Assembly (NCBI GenBank): GCA_963676095.1
Contig: OY781040.1
Location: 4,836,001-4,900,000 of the forward strand
Source of the DNA: G963676095 sp963676095
GTDB taxonomy: Bacteria; Bacteroidota; Bacteroidia; Bacteroidales; Prolixibacteraceae
Direction of reading: 5' to 3'
Length of the DNA stretch: 64,000 nucleotides
Each line of letters opens with the position of its first letter. Position 1 is the first letter of the stretch. The position numbers were made by a program, and so were the translations under genes. Below are positions 1-9,009 of this stretch, one piece after another. Under the pieces are notes generated by a model that saw only the letters and a list, made by a program, of their open reading frames with translations, searched no databases and was not told the origin of the DNA.

Positions 1-84
1 ACGCACTTTCCCGTTAATGTGTCTTTTAACCTGAACTGAAGATTCAGGGAAAAATCTAATTTTTAATTAACACATTTCAAATTT

Positions 85-3000
85 ATGGAAAAAAATGATA
101 ATGCACCCAGCATTTTCAAGGGGAATTTATGCTTAGGAGTTTTAAAGATGATGAGAATTACTGTATTCCTGGTGTGCTGTTCTTTTATGACCAGCATAGC
201 CTCCGGTACGTACTCACAGAGTGCGAAAATTTCGTTGAACCTGAAGCAGACGACCATTCAGGATGCCCTTAAGGAGATTGAAAATATCAGTAATTATTAC
301 TTTTTGTACAATAATGATCTGATAGATGTCCGTAAGATCGTCGATTTGAAGATTGACAATCAGGATATAAGGAGTGTTTTGGATAAGCTTTTTAGCGGAG
401 AGCATATAAAATATGTTGTGATGGACCGGCAGATTATTATTTCACCTGCAGACGGGAAATCGGTTTCCCCGGGCAAGCATAATGTTTCTGGTGTAGTAAA
501 GGATGAAGAGGGTAAAACCTTACCGGGCGTAACAATTACGGTAAAAGGCACAACCAGCGGAACGCTGACAGACATTGACGGGAGGTTTAGCTTTATGGAG
601 TTACCAGACGATGCTGTTTTGGTATTTTCTTTTGTGGGGATGAAGGCTCAGGAAATCCCGGTTGAAGGGAATTCTGTTATTAATGTGACCATGAGGGAAG
701 AAACAATAGGTATTGAGGAAGTTGTTGCAATTGGTTATGGGACCACCACAAAAAAGGATTTCACTGGTTCCGTATCGCAGGTTAAGATGGAAGATTCGCC
801 TTTGGCCCTCATTCCAAAAACGGATGCCATGGATGCTTTAAGGGGAACTGTTCCTGGGATGGCTATTTCTCAGCAACAGGGAGCCGGACAAAGTCCCAGT
901 CTGCTTATTCGCGGTCAGCGATCGATCAATGGAGGCACAGATCCGTTAATCGTGTTGGATGGCGTTATCTTTATGGGGGCGATGAGGGATATTGATCCGA
1001 CGACGATCGAGAGTATTTCCGTTTTGAAAGATGCTACCTCTGTTGCTGTTTATGGATCCAGAGCAGCCAACGGGGTTGTGATGATTACAACAAAAAAAGG
1101 GAAACAGGGTAAGCCAGTTATTAATTTTCAGAGCTCTTTTGGCGTTTCCAGGGTGATTAATCAGGCAAAGGTCTTAAGCCCTGCAAACTGGATTAAGAAG
1201 GTGAACCTTCTCGAGGGGCTGGATGAAGATGCAGACCCGACCAGCTGGATGTCCGATTTTGAGGATGAAAATTATGCTGCCGGAAAGACGATTAACTGGC
1301 AGGATTTTGTAGAACGTACCGGAACTACCCAGAATCAGTATTTATCCGTTTCCGGTGTTAGTGACAGGACTAATTATTTTATGTCTGCATCTTACAGTTC
1401 AACCGGAGGAGTACTGATCGGTGATGATTACAGCCGCGTAGCCCTTACTTCGAAGTTGACGACGAACATTACCGACTGGCTTGAGGTTGGTGGAGATGTA
1501 AATTATAGTTTTAACGATTATTCAGGTCCGACTACTTACGATATCTACCAGTCAATCCGGCTGACCCCTTACGGACGCGCCTACCGCGATGAAGAAAATA
1601 AGTTGCTGGAAAAATACCCGGCTACAGAAGGGATCTATCGTCTAAATCCTTTGTGGAGTGTAAAGAGCGGTACAATAGACGATCATGATGTTTATTACAC
1701 GACCATCCTGAATGGTCACATGCTTGTAAAATGTCCCTGGATTGAAGGACTGAGCTATCGCATTAATTATTCTTTTACTAAGCGGGACATCGAACGGGAT
1801 TATTTTACCCACGAAGGTTATTATGTGGCAGAAGGTACGTCAGACGATCGTTATTCTGCCTCAACTCTTTCTGATTATCTTGCCAGTGCCAATGGTTATG
1901 TTGCAAGGACAAAGGATATTGCCTGGGTCTGGGATAATATTCTTACCTATAAACATGCTTTTGGCAAACACGCCGTGGACTTAACCGCTGTTTATACCAG
2001 GGATTCTTATGATTACAAATACAAGAAAATGACCGGGACCGATTTTTCTGAACTGGGAAATACAGAATTGGGATATAATGGGTTAACTTATGCTGCAACC
2101 CAGGAAATATCATCGATAGACAATACTTTAAAAAACAATATCGGTTACCTGGGGCGATTGATTTACAGCTATGACAACAAATATCATCTGACTGCATCTG
2201 TTCGTCGCGACGGTTCGTCTGTGTTTGGAGAAGACAATAAGTGGGGAATCTTCCCTTCTGTTGGTATTGCATGGACAGCCAGTGAGGAGAATTTCATGAG
2301 AAATATTAATCCTGTTAATTATTTAAAGCTGAAGGTTTCGTGGGGAAAGAACGGGAACCAGTCTCTGGATCCTTATCAGACATTGTCGGCACTTTCCTTG
2401 GGACAAAGCGGCGGATACAGCTACCCCTTTGGCAATACTTCTGAAGCTTCATGGGGACAACGGATAACCACGTTGGGAAACACCGAACTAGGATGGGAAT
2501 CGACTGCTTCTTTTAACGGGGGATTTGAACTTTCAATGTACCAGAACCGGATTAACCTGGACATGGATGTTTATTTTGCCAAGACGACCAACCAGATTTT
2601 TGACAGGACAATTCCGGTAATGGCTAATGGCATTACCACGATCAGTGCGACCATGGGGCAGGTTAACAACCACGGTATTGAAGCGACCTTAAACACGCAA
2701 AATATTAAGGGGCGCAACGTTGAATGGAACTCAACCTTGACGTATTACTTAAATAGAAATAAGTTAAAGGAGTTGTACGGGGACGGGAATGATGATATTT
2801 CGAACAGCTTGTTCCTTGGAAAATCCCTGGGGGCTATTTACGGATACAAGCAGATCGGCATTGTGCAGGAAGACGATGCTGATTATATCAGCGCGAATGG
2901 GGCGACTGCCGGCGATGTGAAGTTTTGGGATAAAACGAAAGACGGGGCGATTACGTCGGACGACAGGACTATTCTTGGTTACAGTAAAGATAATTTCAGA

Positions 3001-3462
3001 ATGTCTTTCTCCAATACTGTGAAATATAAGGATTTTGAGTTGTATGCCTTGTTTTCAGGTATCTTCGGGGGAAACAAATATTACAGAACGACCAATATCT
3101 ATGCTTACCGAACCGCCAGTGATGTGGTTTATGACAACAACTTCGATCATGACTGGTGGACAGAAGAAAATCCAAGCAATAAGTATCCGCGCGTTAATTA
3201 TACTGACAGTCGTTATACCCCCGTGCAGGGCCGTACATTTGTCAGGCTTCAGAACCTGAGCGTTTCCTATACCTTTCGTCAGCCATGGGTGCAGAAGTTA
3301 AGCATCAATAACCTGAAAGCCTATATTTCTGCAACAAATTTATTCACCATTACCGGATGGGAAGGGGGTGACCCTGAAACAGGACAAACATTGGGCAGTG
3401 GTTACAGTTACGGATATCCTTTGTCATCCACTTATTCAATGGGAGTTAGCTTAACATTTTAA
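85..3462 (+). CDS. SusC/RagA-family TonB-dependent outer-membrane receptor with STN domain (locus 1)
   Basis: This 1125-residue protein is predicted to import oligosaccharides across the outer membrane using TonB energy. A positively charged lead of about 20 residues precedes a hydrophobic signal segment ending near TYSQ. An STN signalling domain follows (about 45-120), then a carboxypeptidase-regulatory-like beta-sandwich (about 132-215) with the usual SFVGM stretch. The plug starts after the EEVVAIGYG motif and contains NGVVMITTKKGK, and the rest is a 22-strand-type barrel ending in an aromatic residue (SLTF). The STN domain implies control by a FecR/ECF pair, which would lie left of the window. 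SusD starts 13 bases downstream, so the pair is co-transcribed. Family assignment is very secure; the substrate is unknown, though nagA and a GH78-like gene follow. Confidence 0.95.
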   Translation: MEKNDNAPSIFKGNLCLGVLKMMRITVFLVCCSFMTSIASGTYSQSAKISLNLKQTTIQDALKEIENISNYYFLYNNDLIDVRKIVDLKIDNQDIRSVLDKLFSGEHIKYVVMDRQIIISPADGKSVSPGKHNVSGVVKDEEGKTLPGVTITVKGTTSGTLTDIDGRFSFMELPDDAVLVFSFVGMKAQEIPVEGNSVINVTMREETIGIEEVVAIGYGTTTKKDFTGSVSQVKMEDSPLALIPKTDAMDALRGTVPGMAISQQQGAGQSPSLLIRGQRSINGGTDPLIVLDGVIFMGAMRDIDPTTIESISVLKDATSVAVYGSRAANGVVMITTKKGKQGKPVINFQSSFGVSRVINQAKVLSPANWIKKVNLLEGLDEDADPTSWMSDFEDENYAAGKTINWQDFVERTGTTQNQYLSVSGVSDRTNYFMSASYSSTGGVLIGDDYSRVALTSKLTTNITDWLEVGGDVNYSFNDYSGPTTYDIYQSIRLTPYGRAYRDEENKLLEKYPATEGIYRLNPLWSVKSGTIDDHDVYYTTILNGHMLVKCPWIEGLSYRINYSFTKRDIERDYFTHEGYYVAEGTSDDRYSASTLSDYLASANGYVARTKDIAWVWDNILTYKHAFGKHAVDLTAVYTRDSYDYKYKKMTGTDFSELGNTELGYNGLTYAATQEISSIDNTLKNNIGYLGRLIYSYDNKYHLTASVRRDGSSVFGEDNKWGIFPSVGIAWTASEENFMRNINPVNYLKLKVSWGKNGNQSLDPYQTLSALSLGQSGGYSYPFGNTSEASWGQRITTLGNTELGWESTASFNGGFELSMYQNRINLDMDVYFAKTTNQIFDRTIPVMANGITTISATMGQVNNHGIEATLNTQNIKGRNVEWNSTLTYYLNRNKLKELYGDGNDDISNSLFLGKSLGAIYGYKQIGIVQEDDADYISANGATAGDVKFWDKTKDGAITSDDRTILGYSKDNFRMSFSNTVKYKDFELYALFSGIFGGNKYYRTTNIYAYRTASDVVYDNNFDHDWWTEENPSNKYPRVNYTDSRYTPVQGRTFVRLQNLSVSYTFRQPWVQKLSINNLKAYISATNLFTITGWEGGDPETGQTLGSGYSYGYPLSSTYSMGVSLTF

Positions 3463-3475
3463 TTAAATTAACAGG

Positions 3476-5221
3476 ATGAACATGAAAACTTCTATATATC
3501 TTTTTATTGCTTTTGTCTGTTTACTGGCTGGTGTTACCTCTTGTAATGACGATGAATTTCTCGAAGAAAACCCGACTACATTTTATACTTCAGAGAACTC
3601 ATACAATACCGTTTCTCAGGTGGAGGCCAGTGTCACGAATATGTATGTGCACATTCGTTATTGGTTCCAGATCGATTATTTCATGAAAGGACTGGGAACA
3701 GATTTGCTCGATATTCCTTACTGGAGGTGCAGTGGCAGCGGTTATTCAAACTATAGCCTTTGGTCGTCTGAATATGGTTCGGTTGAAAGCAACTGGAATG
3801 CTTTTTACCAGTTAATCAGCTATGCCAATGAAACCTTGGAAGGAGCCGAATCCGGTAATATTACATGGGATGATACGGATGAGTACAACTATGTGATCGC
3901 ACAGGCCCGGTTTTTCAGAGGATTTGCTTATATGACCCTTGGCGAATTGTATGGAGGGGTCCCCCTGGTTGACCAGTTCTATACTACTCCGAAATATGAT
4001 TTTGTACGATCGACCAGGGAAGAAACATACGAGTTTGCCATTAAGGATTTAAAAGCAGCCCTAAGCGGAATGCCTGATTATCCGGAGGAAGCAGGACGGG
4101 TTGCAAAAGGCGCTACATACCATTATCTGGCAGAAGCATATCTTGCTTTGGCCGCAGAGATGGATAACAACGAGGCTTACCTGGATTCATCTATTGAATG
4201 TGCAACAGGAGCGATGGGGCTCCATTCTTTGATGACGGAGCGTTTTGGTAGTCGTGCAACAGAAGGGAGTGGAGCAGCAATGAATAGTGTGGCGGCTTAT
4301 TATAAAGACGGAGATGTCTTTTTTGACCTGTTCCAGCGGGGAAACCTTGATTATTCGGAAGGAAACACAGAAGCGCTCTGGACGCTTGAAAATGATTATG
4401 ATGTTTATAAAACATACGGGGGTGACAATTACCTGGCCTATCCCCGTAATTTTTCACCGGTATTGCGTAATGCCAACTGGAACTCGACCTACAAGGAATC
4501 CAATTCTTCACCATGGCCTTCGTTGACGACAGCTTATGTCGGAGGCCGCGGAATCTCTGCTTATATGCCTACCGCTTATGTAAGAACAAAAATCTGGGAT
4601 GGAGATTATGCTGATGATATGCGAAATTCTTCTGCTAATATTCGTCGCCAATTTGTATGTATGGATCCCACATCTTCCTATTATGGAGACACTGTTACGA
4701 CAGATATGCTTGATTCCAGTACCTTGGAACGGTTATATCCAATCTGGACAAAGTTTGCCCCGATTGACGACTGGGGGTATGAAGATCTGGAGGATGGTGG
4801 AAACCGGTCTAATATGTATCGGGACGAATACGCATGTCGTCTTTCGGAAACTTATTTGCTGAGGGCGGAAGCTTATTTTCGGGAAGGGAACACGACAGCA
4901 GCTGCCGCAGACATCAATGTTCTTCGGAACAGGGCCCAATGCTCTTATCTGGTTACGGCCAATGATGTTTCGCTTGACCTGATCCTTGATGAACGGGCCC
5001 GCGAACTTTTTGTAGAAGAAAGGCGCTGGTGTACTTTGTTGCGTATGGGAGGAACGGTAGCAACCGATCAGATTGCCAGGTATTCCTATTATGCAGGATC
5101 GGAAAGCGATTATTACCTGGGAAGTGCAGCTGTTCCTTCCGGGTGGAACCTTTTCCCGATCCCGCAATCTGTTATCGATGCTAACCTGGATGCAACTCTG
5201 GAACAGAATACCGGGTGGTGA
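3476..5221 (+). CDS. SusD/RagB-family glycan-binding surface lipoprotein (locus 1)
   Basis: This 581-residue partner of the preceding SusC is predicted to sit as a lid on the receptor and bind glycan. The N-terminus has a lipoprotein signal with a lipobox ending in GVTSC, followed by acidic residues (NDDE), a pattern typical of surface-exported Bacteroidota lipoproteins. The N-terminal TPR-like region contains AQARFFRGFAYMTLGELYGGVPLV, the classic SusD signature (read as separate blocks RFFRGFAY and YGGVPLV). The C-terminal SusD domain has LRAEAYFREGN and a DERARELFVEERRW motif. It ends in the family-typical FPIPQSVIDAN region. The start could also be the second Met, two codons in. A double hairpin follows the stop codon. 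Confidence 0.95.
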   Translation: MNMKTSIYLFIAFVCLLAGVTSCNDDEFLEENPTTFYTSENSYNTVSQVEASVTNMYVHIRYWFQIDYFMKGLGTDLLDIPYWRCSGSGYSNYSLWSSEYGSVESNWNAFYQLISYANETLEGAESGNITWDDTDEYNYVIAQARFFRGFAYMTLGELYGGVPLVDQFYTTPKYDFVRSTREETYEFAIKDLKAALSGMPDYPEEAGRVAKGATYHYLAEAYLALAAEMDNNEAYLDSSIECATGAMGLHSLMTERFGSRATEGSGAAMNSVAAYYKDGDVFFDLFQRGNLDYSEGNTEALWTLENDYDVYKTYGGDNYLAYPRNFSPVLRNANWNSTYKESNSSPWPSLTTAYVGGRGISAYMPTAYVRTKIWDGDYADDMRNSSANIRRQFVCMDPTSSYYGDTVTTDMLDSSTLERLYPIWTKFAPIDDWGYEDLEDGGNRSNMYRDEYACRLSETYLLRAEAYFREGNTTAAAADINVLRNRAQCSYLVTANDVSLDLILDERARELFVEERRWCTLLRMGGTVATDQIARYSYYAGSESDYYLGSAAVPSGWNLFPIPQSVIDANLDATLEQNTGW

Positions 5222-5238
5222 AAGAGAGGTTGGCGATA

Positions 5239-5275
5239 TCACTCACGGGGTGACTTTGAGTCACCCCGTGAGTGA
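5239..5275 (+). terminator. Perfect 17-bp stem-loop after locus-1 susD (shared-core hairpin family)
   Basis: The left arm (5239-5255) and right arm (5259-5275) are perfect reverse complements around a 3-base loop (TTG). It lies directly after the SusD stop and before nagA. There is no T-run immediately after it, so it may act as a transcript-stabilising or processing hairpin rather than a classic terminator. The central CGGGGTGACT/AGTCACCCCG core is identical to that of a hairpin at 44581-44617, while the outer arms differ. Confidence 0.6.
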
Positions 5276-5279
5276 CCGT

Positions 5280-5312
5280 CATGAGGAGGGCAAGTTTTTG
5301 CTTCTCCTCATG
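5280..5312 (+). terminator. Second stem-loop downstream of susD
   Basis: CATGAGGAG (5280-5288) pairs with CTCCTCATG (5304-5312), with extra pairing possible inside (GCAA with TTGC) around a T-rich loop. It lies four bases after the first hairpin. The tandem pair probably separates the susCD transcript from the nagA transcript, or protects the 3' end of the former. Confidence 0.45.
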
Positions 5313-5323
5313 CTATTTAATAC

Positions 5324-5353
5324 CTTGAAAACGGACAGGGATTGCTAAATTTG
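5324..5353 (+). promoter_or_regulatory. Candidate housekeeping-type promoter for nagA
   Basis: TAAATTTG at 5346-5353 matches the Bacteroidota -7 consensus TAnnTTTG exactly. CTTG at 5324-5327 lies 18 bases upstream as a near-match to the -33 TTTG. The site follows two hairpins and precedes the nagA ATG by about 75 bases, which would give nagA and the GH78-like gene their own transcript. This is a consensus match only. Confidence 0.4.
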
Positions 5354-5428
5354 GACGATATATCGGTCAGGATAAGAATGAACGGTTTCTGTTTTTGTCT
5401 GAGCCGGAAAACTCCTTTATAATAAATT

Positions 5429-6556
5429 ATGGATCATTATCGGATTAAAAACGGGAAAATCGTTCTAAAGGATTCAATACTTGACGGTCATGATATCATT
5501 GTAGATCACGGCATAATTGCCGATATTGCAAGAGACCGTACAGGTTATACCGGTTTTGATATTATTGATGCAGAAGGGGCTTACATTTCTCCGGGCCTGG
5601 TCGAGATGCATATTCACGGATGCGGGGGATATGGTTTTGATGATGCGGAAAACAGGAATATCTTCCACATTCTTGATTTCCTGAGCGCAAGAGGGATCAA
5701 TACCTTTATCCCTACTTTTTTGCCTGACAGGGAAAAAATCAGGCGTATGGTCCGGCAAATCAAAAGTTCAGACTTGCTGAAGAAGAAGATTCCGGGGATT
5801 TATATTGAAGGCCCTTTTATAAATAAGGAAAAAAAGGGAGGGATCCCTCCTGAATATATTCATGAACCGGACTTATTCCTTTTGAAACAGATTATCCGGG
5901 AGACGGAAGGCCTGCTAAAGTTAATGACGGTTGCTCCCGAGAAAAAAGGGAACCGGGAAATCTTTGATTATCTTAAGAAGAATGGGATCATTCCGTGCCT
6001 TGGTCACTCTGACTGTAACCTGGGGAATGTTTTCGCAATGGATGGCGCCGGTCCGGTAGGTATAACCCACCTTTTCAATGCCATGTCCGGTATATCTCAT
6101 AAGAAAACGGGGCTGGCCATGCTGCCTTTCCTGAACAGGGACCTTTTTTTTGAACTGAACGGAGATGGCATTCATGTAAACGATGATCTCATAACGATAT
6201 GTTATCAGCAACTGAACAGGGAACGTTGTATTCTGATCTCGGATGCGGCTATTGCTGCCGGACTTGAATATGGCGAGTATGTTTTTTATTCGAAACAGGT
6301 CATCTCTGATGCAACCGGGGTCCGTTATAAGGAAGGTAATCTGCTGATGGGGGCCAACATGCTGGTCGATGACATACTGAAACGCTTTATCCGGCTGACG
6401 GGAGCTCCTTTGTATGAAGCAATCCGTTTTATTTCATACAACCCGTGCAGGTTCCTTGGTATCGATAGCCGGAGGGGCAGTATTGAAAAAGGGAAAGAGG
6501 CAGATCTGATCTTGCTCGATGATGAATATAATGTTATCAGAAATTTGACAAACTAA
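5429..6556 (+). CDS. nagA: N-acetylglucosamine-6-phosphate deacetylase
   Basis: This 375-residue cytoplasmic amidohydrolase is predicted to convert GlcNAc-6-phosphate to glucosamine-6-phosphate and acetate. Visible metal and catalytic features in family order are H61-x-H63 in MHIHG, E127 in YIEGPF, H193 in GHSD, H214 in THLFNAM, the substrate-side H249 in DGIHV, and D272 in LISDAA. The C-terminus has the usual NPCRFLGID and GSIEKGKEADLILLD segments of the small beta-sandwich domain. Length matches the family. The start is an ATG with little Shine-Dalgarno sequence, which is normal in this phylum. It sits between susD and a GH78-like gene, 20 bases from the latter. No nagB is visible nearby, so glucosamine-6-P is presumably handled elsewhere. 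Confidence 0.9.
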   Translation: MDHYRIKNGKIVLKDSILDGHDIIVDHGIIADIARDRTGYTGFDIIDAEGAYISPGLVEMHIHGCGGYGFDDAENRNIFHILDFLSARGINTFIPTFLPDREKIRRMVRQIKSSDLLKKKIPGIYIEGPFINKEKKGGIPPEYIHEPDLFLLKQIIRETEGLLKLMTVAPEKKGNREIFDYLKKNGIIPCLGHSDCNLGNVFAMDGAGPVGITHLFNAMSGISHKKTGLAMLPFLNRDLFFELNGDGIHVNDDLITICYQQLNRERCILISDAAIAAGLEYGEYVFYSKQVISDATGVRYKEGNLLMGANMLVDDILKRFIRLTGAPLYEAIRFISYNPCRFLGIDSRRGSIEKGKEADLILLDDEYNVIRNLTN

Positions 6557-6576
6557 CCCAATAAACAACGATTAAT

Positions 6577-8877
6577 ATGAACTTTTCCGGAAGCAGAAAT
6601 TCTTGCAGGTTTGTATCCCTGTTGATTTTTACCATGTCATTGATAGCCGCTGGGTCCAACGTGAAGGGAAGTAATGCCCCGTCCGGACTTAGTGTCAATT
6701 TGCTGGTGCACGCCGATCAGGTTTTCCTGAATGGATATCCGGTTAATACGCCCCTGTCCGAAGTTTATGGACGAAATGAAAACTTCCAATTCACAGAAAT
6801 AGGACAAAAACAACCATTTTTCGGGTGGGTGGTCAACTCAGTAAAGAATAATACCTTGCAGGTTGCTTACCGCATTCTGGTTGCCTCGAACCAGGACAGC
6901 CTTTCGGCGGGGAAGGGCGATTGTTGGGATTCCGGAAAGGTGGAAAGCGACCAGTCTGTGAATGTTTATTATGCCGGGAAGGATCTGGCTCCCGGTCAGA
7001 CTTATTTCTGGAAAGTGAAAACCTGGGACAACCATGGCGTTGAATCTTCTTATTCTTCTGTTTCGGCTTTCAGGATGGCGGGCTCTCTTTCCGGTTATGC
7101 TACGGCCAGGTATCCTTTGCAAAAGACTGATCAGGTCCCTTTTCTGATCCGGAATTTATCCGGGACTCATTTCTTTGTCGATTTCGGGAAGGATGCATTT
7201 GGAAGGCTCCGTATTACGCTAAACGGCAAATCAGAAGGAGATAGTGTTACTATTCGTTTAGGCGAGGCTGTTATTAACGGTCACATTAATCAAAAACCAG
7301 GAGGGACAATCCGTTGTTCAGAATACAGCTTTCCGTTGTTGAGGGGATGGAATACTTATATCGTTGCGGTCCGGCCTGATAAAAGAAACACAGGCTCCAG
7401 GGCTGTAAAGTTGCCTGAATATACCGGAGATGTGACCCCTTTCCGGTATTGCGAGGTGGAAGGTTATCATGGCCCTCTTGAGCCGTGCCATATCGTACGG
7501 GAGATGGTGAATTATCCCTTCGATGAACAGGATTCATATTTTCATAGTTCGGATACGATACTGAATAAAGTATGGGACTTGTGCAAATATTCGATGAAAG
7601 CTACTTCATTTGCCGGGATATATGTGGATGGCGACCGCGAGCGTATTCCCTACGAAGCTGATGCTTACATCAATCAGCTTGGAGATTATGGCGTTTCCCG
7701 CGAATACAGTATGGCCCGCTATTCTCTCGAATACCTGATTGATCATGCGACCTGGCCAACTGAATGGATACTTCAGACTGTCCTGATGGCCTGGAACGAT
7801 TACCTGTATACCGGAAATAAAGCTTTGCTGGAACATTATTATAACGACCTGAAAGCAAAGACGCTGATGCCGCTGGCGGAGAAGTCGGGGCTGATCAGTA
7901 CCCGGACCGGAAAAGTTACCCCCGAATTGTTACAATCGATCCATCTTAACGATAACCTGCGGGATATTGTTGACTGGCCCCAGACAGGGATCCTCGGGCT
8001 GGGAAAAAACGAGCCGGGAGAGACTGACGGATTTGTCTTTAAAGATGTAAATACGGTCGTCAATGCTTATTATTACAGGGCATTGACAATTATGGGCAAG
8101 ATTGCTGCTGCCTTGGGAAAGGAAGATGAAAGCAGTCTTTTCTCAAGCGAGGCCATGAAAGTGAAAAATGCCTTCAATACCAGCCTGTTCGACTCAAAGC
8201 ATAAGGTTTACGTTGATGGTACCGGAACAGAACATGCTTCGCTTCATGCGAATATATTTCCCCTTGCCTTTGGCCTTGCTCCGGATAAATACCTGGATCA
8301 TATAAATTCTTTTATTCAGTCACGTGGAATGGCCTGCAGTGTTTATGGTTCTCAATTCCTTCTCGATGCCGTTTATGATGGTAATAACGGAGGATACGGG
8401 CTCGAATTGATGTCTTCGTCAGCCGAGCGAAGCTGGTATAACATGATCCGTTCCGGGTCTACCATTACAATGGAAGCATGGGACAACAAATACAAGCCGA
8501 ATCAGGACTGGAACCATGCCTGGGGGGCTGCCCCGGCCAATATCATTCCCCGGAAACTGATGGGAATAGAACCGGTAGAGCCGGGCTTCCGTAAATTCAG
8601 GATTAAACCCCAACCGGGAACACTGACTTTCGCGGAAATCAGGTGTCCGACCATTCGTGGGGAGATCATGGTTTCTTTAAAAAACGACATAAAAAAATCA
8701 TTTTCCATGAATGTGACGATCCCGGGAAATTCGACTGCAGATATTTATTTGCCAATAATGGCTTCTTCACAGAAAGTTGCCCTGAACGGATCTTCTGTCG
8801 CTTTTCGCCGTGAAGGAAATTGTGCCGTTGTTGAGAATGTCGGATCGGGAAACTGGTCCTTTCAGGTGATCCCGTGA
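6577..8877 (+). CDS. GH78-like alpha-L-rhamnosidase family protein
   Basis: This 766-residue secreted protein has a hydrophobic N-terminal signal. An N-terminal Ig-like region (about 85-165, with YRILVAS and TYFWKVKTWD) matches the fibronectin-like start of GH78 enzymes. A beta-sandwich follows, then an (alpha/alpha)6 barrel containing DGDRERIPYEADA (351-363), the position of the GH78 general acid. TITMEAWD (629-636) carries the likely general base E633, and NHAWG and the EPVEPGFRKFRIKPQPG closing motif follow. The usual GH78 block reads more like DCPQRDERxGW, so this is a divergent subgroup, and rhamnose specificity is inference. It is probably co-transcribed with nagA and acts in the periplasm on oligosaccharides imported by the locus-1 SusCD. 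Confidence 0.8.
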   Translation: MNFSGSRNSCRFVSLLIFTMSLIAAGSNVKGSNAPSGLSVNLLVHADQVFLNGYPVNTPLSEVYGRNENFQFTEIGQKQPFFGWVVNSVKNNTLQVAYRILVASNQDSLSAGKGDCWDSGKVESDQSVNVYYAGKDLAPGQTYFWKVKTWDNHGVESSYSSVSAFRMAGSLSGYATARYPLQKTDQVPFLIRNLSGTHFFVDFGKDAFGRLRITLNGKSEGDSVTIRLGEAVINGHINQKPGGTIRCSEYSFPLLRGWNTYIVAVRPDKRNTGSRAVKLPEYTGDVTPFRYCEVEGYHGPLEPCHIVREMVNYPFDEQDSYFHSSDTILNKVWDLCKYSMKATSFAGIYVDGDRERIPYEADAYINQLGDYGVSREYSMARYSLEYLIDHATWPTEWILQTVLMAWNDYLYTGNKALLEHYYNDLKAKTLMPLAEKSGLISTRTGKVTPELLQSIHLNDNLRDIVDWPQTGILGLGKNEPGETDGFVFKDVNTVVNAYYYRALTIMGKIAAALGKEDESSLFSSEAMKVKNAFNTSLFDSKHKVYVDGTGTEHASLHANIFPLAFGLAPDKYLDHINSFIQSRGMACSVYGSQFLLDAVYDGNNGGYGLELMSSSAERSWYNMIRSGSTITMEAWDNKYKPNQDWNHAWGAAPANIIPRKLMGIEPVEPGFRKFRIKPQPGTLTFAEIRCPTIRGEIMVSLKNDIKKSFSMNVTIPGNSTADIYLPIMASSQKVALNGSSVAFRREGNCAVVENVGSGNWSFQVIP

Positions 8878-9009
8878 TTGCCGCATCAGTACCTCTTTAT
8901 CTCACAAAAAAGCGGGACATAAGATTTTACATTAATTCGGGCGTTCCGGAATTATGCAACAAACAATTTTGAAATAGACAGGAGTTGTTGAGAGAAGAAT
9001 ATCTTCTTT

